Shown: piece after piece, positions 39,401 through 42,386 of the stretch
Layout: each line of letters begins with the position of its first letter
How positions within the stretch are numbered: position 1 is the stretch's first letter
Source of the DNA: Streptomyces sp. HB132
GTDB taxonomy: Bacteria; Actinomycetota; Actinomycetes; Streptomycetales; Streptomycetaceae
Reading direction: 5' to 3'
NCBI RefSeq assembly: GCF_016909575.1
Contig: NZ_JAFBGA010000029.1
Span: 1-42,386 of the forward strand
Length of the DNA: 42,386 nucleotides
The notes under the pieces: model-generated
What the model was told of the DNA's origin: nothing
The model's input: the letters and a program-made list of their open reading frames with translations, nothing else
Databases searched by the model: none
Position numbers and translations under genes: made by a program

Positions 39401-42386
39401 AGTCCTGACCCATCGCGGACAACACACCGTCCGGGCCCAACTCCAGATAGCTGGTGACGCCTTGTTCCTGAAGCGCCCGCATACCGTCGACGAAGCGCAC
39501 GGCCTCGCGGACGTGACGCGCCCAGTAGTCCGCCGAGCAGATCTCGTCGCCCGAGACGACCCGCCCGGACACGTTGGAAACGATGCCGACCCCGGGCCGG
39601 TGGAAGGTGAGGCCCTCCGCGACCGTGCGGAAGTCCTCCAGCATGGCGTCCATACGCGGCGAGTGGAACGCGTGACTGACACGGAGCCGCTTGGTCTTGC
39701 GGCCTTCCGCCTCGAAGTGCGCGGCGATCGCCAGGACAGCGTCCTCGTCACCGGAGACCACCGTCGCGGAAGGCCCGTTGAGCGCGGCGATGTCGACACC
39801 GTCGGTCAGCAGCGGCAGGACCTCGTCCTCCGACGCCTGGAGCGACACCATCGCCCCACCGGCCGGCAACGCCTGCATCAGACGACCACGCGCCGCAACC
39901 AGCTTCGCCGCGTCCTCCAGCGACAGCACACCGGCCACATGCGCGGCCGACAACTCACCGATGGAGTGCCCCAGCAGGTAATCCGGCTTCACACCCCACG
40001 CCGACACCAGACGGAACAACGCCACTTCGAGCGCGAACAGCCCGGCCTGCGTGAACTGCGTCTGATCCAGCAGCTCACCACCCTCGAACACCACCTCGCG
40101 AAGCGGCCGGTCCAGATGACGGTCCAGCTCCGCACACACAGCGTCGAAGGCGTCCGCGAACACCGGATAGGACGCGTACAGCTCACGGCCCATACCCGAG
40201 CGCTGCGCACCCTGACCCGTGAACAACACAGCGGTCCGGCCCGGCGTCACCGTACCCGTGACCGTCCGGTCGCCGACGACCACCGCACGGTGATTCATCA
40301 CCCCACGCGCTGTGACCAGCGAGAACCCGACATCCACCGGGTTCCGATCCGCGGCGAACGCCGACAACCGCTCCACCTGCGCCGAAAGACCCGCCTCGGA
40401 CTTCGCCGACACCACCCACGGCACCACCGGCAACGAGCAGACCGCAGGGGAAACCGTCTCCTCGACCTGCGGTGCTTGTTCGAGGATGACGTGCGCGTTC
40501 GTACCGCTGATCCCGAACGACGACACAGCCGCACGCCGCACCTCGCCCGTCTCCGGCCACGCCACCGACTCCGTCAGCAACTCCACCGCACCCGCCGACC
40601 AGTCCACCTGCGACGACGGCTCGTCCACATGCAACGTCCGCGGAAGGACACCATGCCGCATCGCCTGAACCATCTTGATGATCCCGGCAACACCCGCCGC
40701 AGCCTGCGTATGACCGATGTTCGACTTCACCGACCCCAACCACAGCGGCCGATCCTGCGCACGCTCCTGCCCGTACGTCGCCAGCAACGCCTGCGCCTCG
40801 ATCGGGTCACCCAGCTTCGTCCCCGTACCGTGCGCCTCCACCGCATCCACCTGCGAAGCCGACAGACCCGCATTCGCCAGAGCCTGCCGGATCACCCGCT
40901 GCTGCGACGGACCGTTCGGCGCCGTCAGACCATTCGACGCACCATCCTGGTTCACCGCCGAACCCCGCACCACCGCCAGGACCCGATGCCCGTTACGCCG
41001 CGCGTCCGACAACCGCTCCACCAGCAGCATGCCCACACCCTCGGACCACCCCGTACCATCCGCCGCATCGGCGAACGCCTTGCACCGGCCATCAGCCGCA
41101 AGACCACGCTGACGGGAGAACTCCACGAACGTCCCAGGCGTCGCCATCACCGTCACACCACCGGCCAACGCCATCGAGCACTCACCCGACCGCAACGCCT
41201 GAATCGCCCAGTGCAACGCCACCAACGACGACGAACACGCCGTATCCACCGTCACCGCCGGACCCTCCAGGCCCAACGCGTACGACACCCGCCCCGACGC
41301 CACACTGCCCGAATTGCCGATTCCGAGATATCCCTCGGAATCGTCCGGCGCGGTACGCAACCGGGAGGCGTAGTCGTGGTACATCAGGCCGGCGAACACA
41401 CCCGTGCGGCTGCCCCGCAGCGACTCGGGATCGATACCCGCCCGCTCGACGGCCTCCCACGACGCTTCCAGCAGCAACCGCTGCTGTGGGTCCATCGCCA
41501 GCGCCTCACGCGGCGAGATCCCGAAGAACTCGGGGTCGAACTCGGCGGCTTCGTGGAGGAACCCGCCCTCCTGCGTGTACGTCGTCCCCGCCCGGTCGGG
41601 GTCGGCGTCGAAGAGTGCGGCGATGTCCCAGCCTCGATCCGCGGGGAAACCGTCAATGCCGTCACCGCCGCCTGCCACCAGTCGCCACAGGCCGTCCGGA
41701 TCGGATACCCCACCCGGATAGCGGCAACTCATGCCGACGATCGCGATCGGATCGTCCACCGCCACGACGGCCACAGTCGAGTCGCGGGAGGACCCGGCCT
41801 CGTCCCCGAGCGCCTCGGAGAGCACGAACGCGGTCAACTCCGCAGGCGTCGGATAGTCGAAGACCAGGGTGGCGGGGAGGCGTAGCCCCGTCGCGGTCGC
41901 CAACCTGTTACGCAGTTCGACGGCGGTGAGAGAGTCGAACCCGAGCTCCTTGAACGCCTGCATCGCTCCGATTGCATCGCTGGACGAGTGCCCGAGCACC
42001 GTCGCTACCTGCGCCGTGACCAGCTCCTCCACGAGACGCTCCCGCTCAGCGGGCGCCAGTGCGATCACGCGATCGGCAAGCGCGGTCCCCCGGCCTGCTC
42101 CAGCTCGGGCAGCGCGCGTCCTCGGCATCTGCGCGAGGTCCTGGAACAGCGGCGGCAAGGCGGCCGTGGAAGCGAGGCGACGAAGAACGGCACGGTCCAG
42201 CTTGATGGGGAGCAGAGCGCCTGCGCCAGCACCTGGTGCGCTGTCGAACAGAGACAGCGCTTCGGGCGCGCTCAGTGGCAGGACACCGTCCCGGGCCATG
42301 CGCTGGAGGTCGGTGGCATCGAGCCGCCCGAGCATCCCGCCCTCGGCCCACGGACCCCAACCCAACGACAGACCCGCCAGCCCCTC
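36453..42386 (-). CDS. Modular type I polyketide synthase A, N-terminal part outside window
   Basis: The frame is already open at the right edge and reads EGLAGLSLGWGPWAEGGM, the C-terminal part of a KR domain, so the start lies beyond 42386. The 1977 visible residues (numbered from the edge) hold: KR tail, ACP (Ser152), KS (Cys384), malonyl AT (GHSIG; HAFH at 39663-39674), DH, B-type KR, ACP (Ser1846) and a C-terminal docking segment ending DDELFDFIDNKFGR. The complete module would add a malonyl unit and dehydrate it to CH=CH. The stop codon TGA (36453-36455) is part of the ribosome-binding site of gene B, which implies coupled translation and one operon. The first residue in the window is not a true start. 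Confidence 0.96.
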   Translation of the reverse strand, partial: EGLAGLSLGWGPWAEGGMLGRLDATDLQRMARDGVLPLSAPEALSLFDSAPGAGAGALLPIKLDRAVLRRLASTAALPPLFQDLAQMPRTRAARAGAGRGTALADRVIALAPAERERLVEELVTAQVATVLGHSSSDAIGAMQAFKELGFDSLTAVELRNRLATATGLRLPATLVFDYPTPAELTAFVLSEALGDEAGSSRDSTVAVVAVDDPIAIVGMSCRYPGGVSDPDGLWRLVAGGGDGIDGFPADRGWDIAALFDADPDRAGTTYTQEGGFLHEAAEFDPEFFGISPREALAMDPQQRLLLEASWEAVERAGIDPESLRGSRTGVFAGLMYHDYASRLRTAPDDSEGYLGIGNSGSVASGRVSYALGLEGPAVTVDTACSSSLVALHWAIQALRSGECSMALAGGVTVMATPGTFVEFSRQRGLAADGRCKAFADAADGTGWSEGVGMLLVERLSDARRNGHRVLAVVRGSAVNQDGASNGLTAPNGPSQQRVIRQALANAGLSASQVDAVEAHGTGTKLGDPIEAQALLATYGQERAQDRPLWLGSVKSNIGHTQAAAGVAGIIKMVQAMRHGVLPRTLHVDEPSSQVDWSAGAVELLTESVAWPETGEVRRAAVSSFGISGTNAHVILEQAPQVEETVSPAVCSLPVVPWVVSAKSEAGLSAQVERLSAFAADRNPVDVGFSLVTARGVMNHRAVVVGDRTVTGTVTPGRTAVLFTGQGAQRSGMGRELYASYPVFADAFDAVCAELDRHLDRPLREVVFEGGELLDQTQFTQAGLFALEVALFRLVSAWGVKPDYLLGHSIGELSAAHVAGVLSLEDAAKLVAARGRLMQALPAGGAMVSLQASEDEVLPLLTDGVDIAALNGPSATVVSGDEDAVLAIAAHFEAEGRKTKRLRVSHAFHSPRMDAMLEDFRTVAEGLTFHRPGVGIVSNVSGRVVSGDEICSADYWARHVREAVRFVDGMRALQEQGVTSYLELGPDGVLSAMGQDCVEDSVFVPVLRKERDEATTLVTALAELHVRGSAVDWAAYFAGTGARRVDLPTYAFQHEHYWLADSMVRPVDASGLGQSSVAHPLLGAAVPLAGGESTVFTGLLSPGRYPWLADHAVMGSVLLPATAFVDLALHAASYVECDLIEELTLEAPLVLSEHADTQLQLVVGAADGEGRRVVTVHARPAANSDVDGEWTRHAVGTLATGTMPGESLEEWPPQGAVGLDVAGFYEELLGLGLGYGPVFRGLRAAWRRGDDLFAEVVLPEGVDVEGFGLHPALLDAALHGLGLAGGGGESAQLPFAWSGVSLHAVGASVLRVRIAPAGSGVSLVLADVAGAPVASVDSLVLRPVSADQVRAAGSASDALFRLEWSKLRLDVHGTDNALKVGSFADWSASGVLDAVSFADCGPGPGDVVNRTHDIAGQVLRLVQEWLAQERLADERLVVVTSGAMFCKSPDPAQAAVWGLVRAAETENPGRFVLVDVEGVDESVLSAVVASGEPQVAVRGGEVFVPRLARVSAGVGGGAPGVDSVGTVLVTGASGVLGGLVARHLVVERGVRHLLLVSRRGGDAPGAAGLVAELEGLGARARFVACDVADRAALAEVLDGVASEHPLTGVVHTAGVLDDGVVSSLTSERLAAVLRPKVDAAWHLHELTRGMGLSMFTLFSSAAGVFGGAGQANYAAANAFLDALAEVRRAEGLAGLSLAWGLWAQASEMTGQLGAEDLRRMARGGLLPLSSAQGLELLDTAEALADESVLVPVPLDFAVLRKNALTDEVPTVLRSLVRKPARRLGAEGRTAASGGAHLYAERMRAVPAAERERLVLQLVCDQVADVLGHASGASIKPHDAFTELGFDSLTAVDLRNRLNTATGLRLPATLVFDHPTPGALSEHILTEIAPAKAAMVSVLEALDRLETEFDALTPDGEGPTATVTARLNALMARWKEECEPAGAREGLGNDTRDETSVSQTLGTASDDELFDFIDNKFGR
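36456..36740 (-). other. Gene A C-terminal docking domain
   Basis: After the last ACP the protein has about 95 residues rich in helix formers (VSVLEALDRLETEFDAL, then VTARLNALMARWKEE), a low-complexity linker, and a terminal DDELFDFIDNKFGR. This arrangement is the classic DEBS-type C-terminal docking domain: dimerising helices followed by an acidic docking helix. Its expected partner is the coiled-coil N-terminus of protein B (MANEDKLREYLRRVTADL). The pairing is inferred from family knowledge and gene order. Confidence 0.85.
37174..38046 (-). repeat. KR repeat, copy in gene A
   Basis: Nearly identical in DNA to 11740-12612 in gene C module 2, at a constant offset of 25434 nt. It spans the KR catalytic half and part of its structural half. 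The flanking DH and post-KR linker sequences are more divergent. Confidence 0.88.
40689..41009 (-). repeat. KS repeat, copy in gene A
   Basis: Nearly identical in DNA to 10191-10511 in gene C module 3, at a constant offset of 30498 nt. A second, weaker similar stretch around the KS cysteine (41179-41300) keeps the same offset. Confidence 0.85.
41786..42386 (-). other. Gene A, partial upstream module: KR C-terminus and ACP
   Basis: From the edge the protein reads through the last strand and helix of a ketoreductase (WGPWAEGG, then a QRMARDGVLPLS segment). This tail resembles those of B-type KRs in the DH-containing modules of this locus, which is an inference. The ACP follows, with the phosphopantetheine serine in LGFDSL at 41931-41933. 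The KS, AT and catalytic half of the KR, plus any DH, lie outside the window. The substrate of this module therefore cannot be predicted here. Confidence 0.9.

Larger units (their letters stand above)
36741..41755 (-). other. Gene A complete module: KS-AT(malonyl)-DH-KR-ACP
   Basis: KS occupies about 41755-40480 with active Cys at 41235-41237. The AT occupies about 40235-39240, with Ser at 39963-39965 in GHSIG and HAFH at 39663-39674, both signs of malonyl-CoA use. The DH (about 39150-38300) has His at 39057-39059 in an intact HxxxGxxxxP motif and the paired Asp at 38565-38567. The KR Rossmann motif GASGVLGG lies near 37800, and its LDD loop and Ser/Tyr/Asn residues predict an active B-type KR. 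The ACP serine is at 36849-36851. The combination predicts an E-configured CH=CH unit. No ER is present. Confidence 0.93.

Noticed and set aside
42363..42365. Apparent start codon (TTG) of gene A at 42365
   Set aside because: The frame is open through the right edge and encodes the middle of a KR domain (LSLGWGPWAEGG). It is an internal leucine codon, not a start.

Overview
The window is part of a very large modular type I polyketide synthase (PKS) locus from a high-GC actinomycete, most likely Streptomyces or a close relative. The evidence is the high GC content, codons ending mostly in G or C, and canonical actinobacterial KS, AT, DH, ER, KR and ACP motifs. Essentially every base is coding on the minus strand, so transcription runs from the right edge (42386) to the left edge (1). 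The only non-coding DNA is three short gaps of 7, 59 and 25 nt. No RNA genes, mobile elements, CRISPR arrays or regulatory genes were seen. No TTA leucine codon was noticed in the genes, but this was not an exhaustive scan.

There are four PKS genes in transcription order, here called A to D. A (42386-36453) has its 5' end outside the window; it carries the end of a KR-ACP module and one complete KS-AT-DH-KR-ACP module. B (36445-22892, 4517 aa) has three KS-AT-KR-ACP modules. C (22832-6414, 5472 aa) has KS-AT-DH-ER-KR-ACP, then KS-AT-DH-KR-ACP, then KS-AT-KR-ACP. D (6388-1) runs off the left edge; it has one KS-AT-KR-ACP module and then a KS and the first residues of an AT. That makes eight complete modules and two partial ones. 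Docking segments at the A/B, B/C and C/D junctions are consistent with the proteins working in gene order. The C/D pair looks like a different docking class from A/B and B/C.

AT signatures (HAFH with GHSIG for malonyl; YASH with GHSQG for methylmalonyl) give: A2 malonyl, B1 methylmalonyl, B2 malonyl, B3 malonyl, C1 malonyl, C2 methylmalonyl, C3 methylmalonyl, D1 malonyl, and D2 probably malonyl. All visible catalytic residues are intact. By collinearity the enzymes would build X-CH=CH-CH(OH)-CH(Me)-CH(OH)-CH2-CH(OH)-CH2-CH2-CH2-CH=C(Me)-CH(OH)-CH(Me)-CH(OH)-CH2-CO-..., a polyol/alkene stretch typical of a large polyol macrolide or polyether-type polyketide. Loading and release modules and tailoring genes lie outside the window, so the product cannot be named.

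The most interesting feature is the mosaic DNA. KR, AT and KS blocks of roughly 0.3-1.1 kb are nearly identical between modules up to 30 kb apart, while flanking domains differ. Several of these blocks also have a G-rich, C-poor coding strand unlike neighbouring DNA. In the B2/B3 KR pair, the longest visible patch of difference falls in the loop that corresponds to the stereochemistry-determining LDD motif. This points to recent duplication and gene conversion reshaping the assembly line. I see no non-PKS system in the window.
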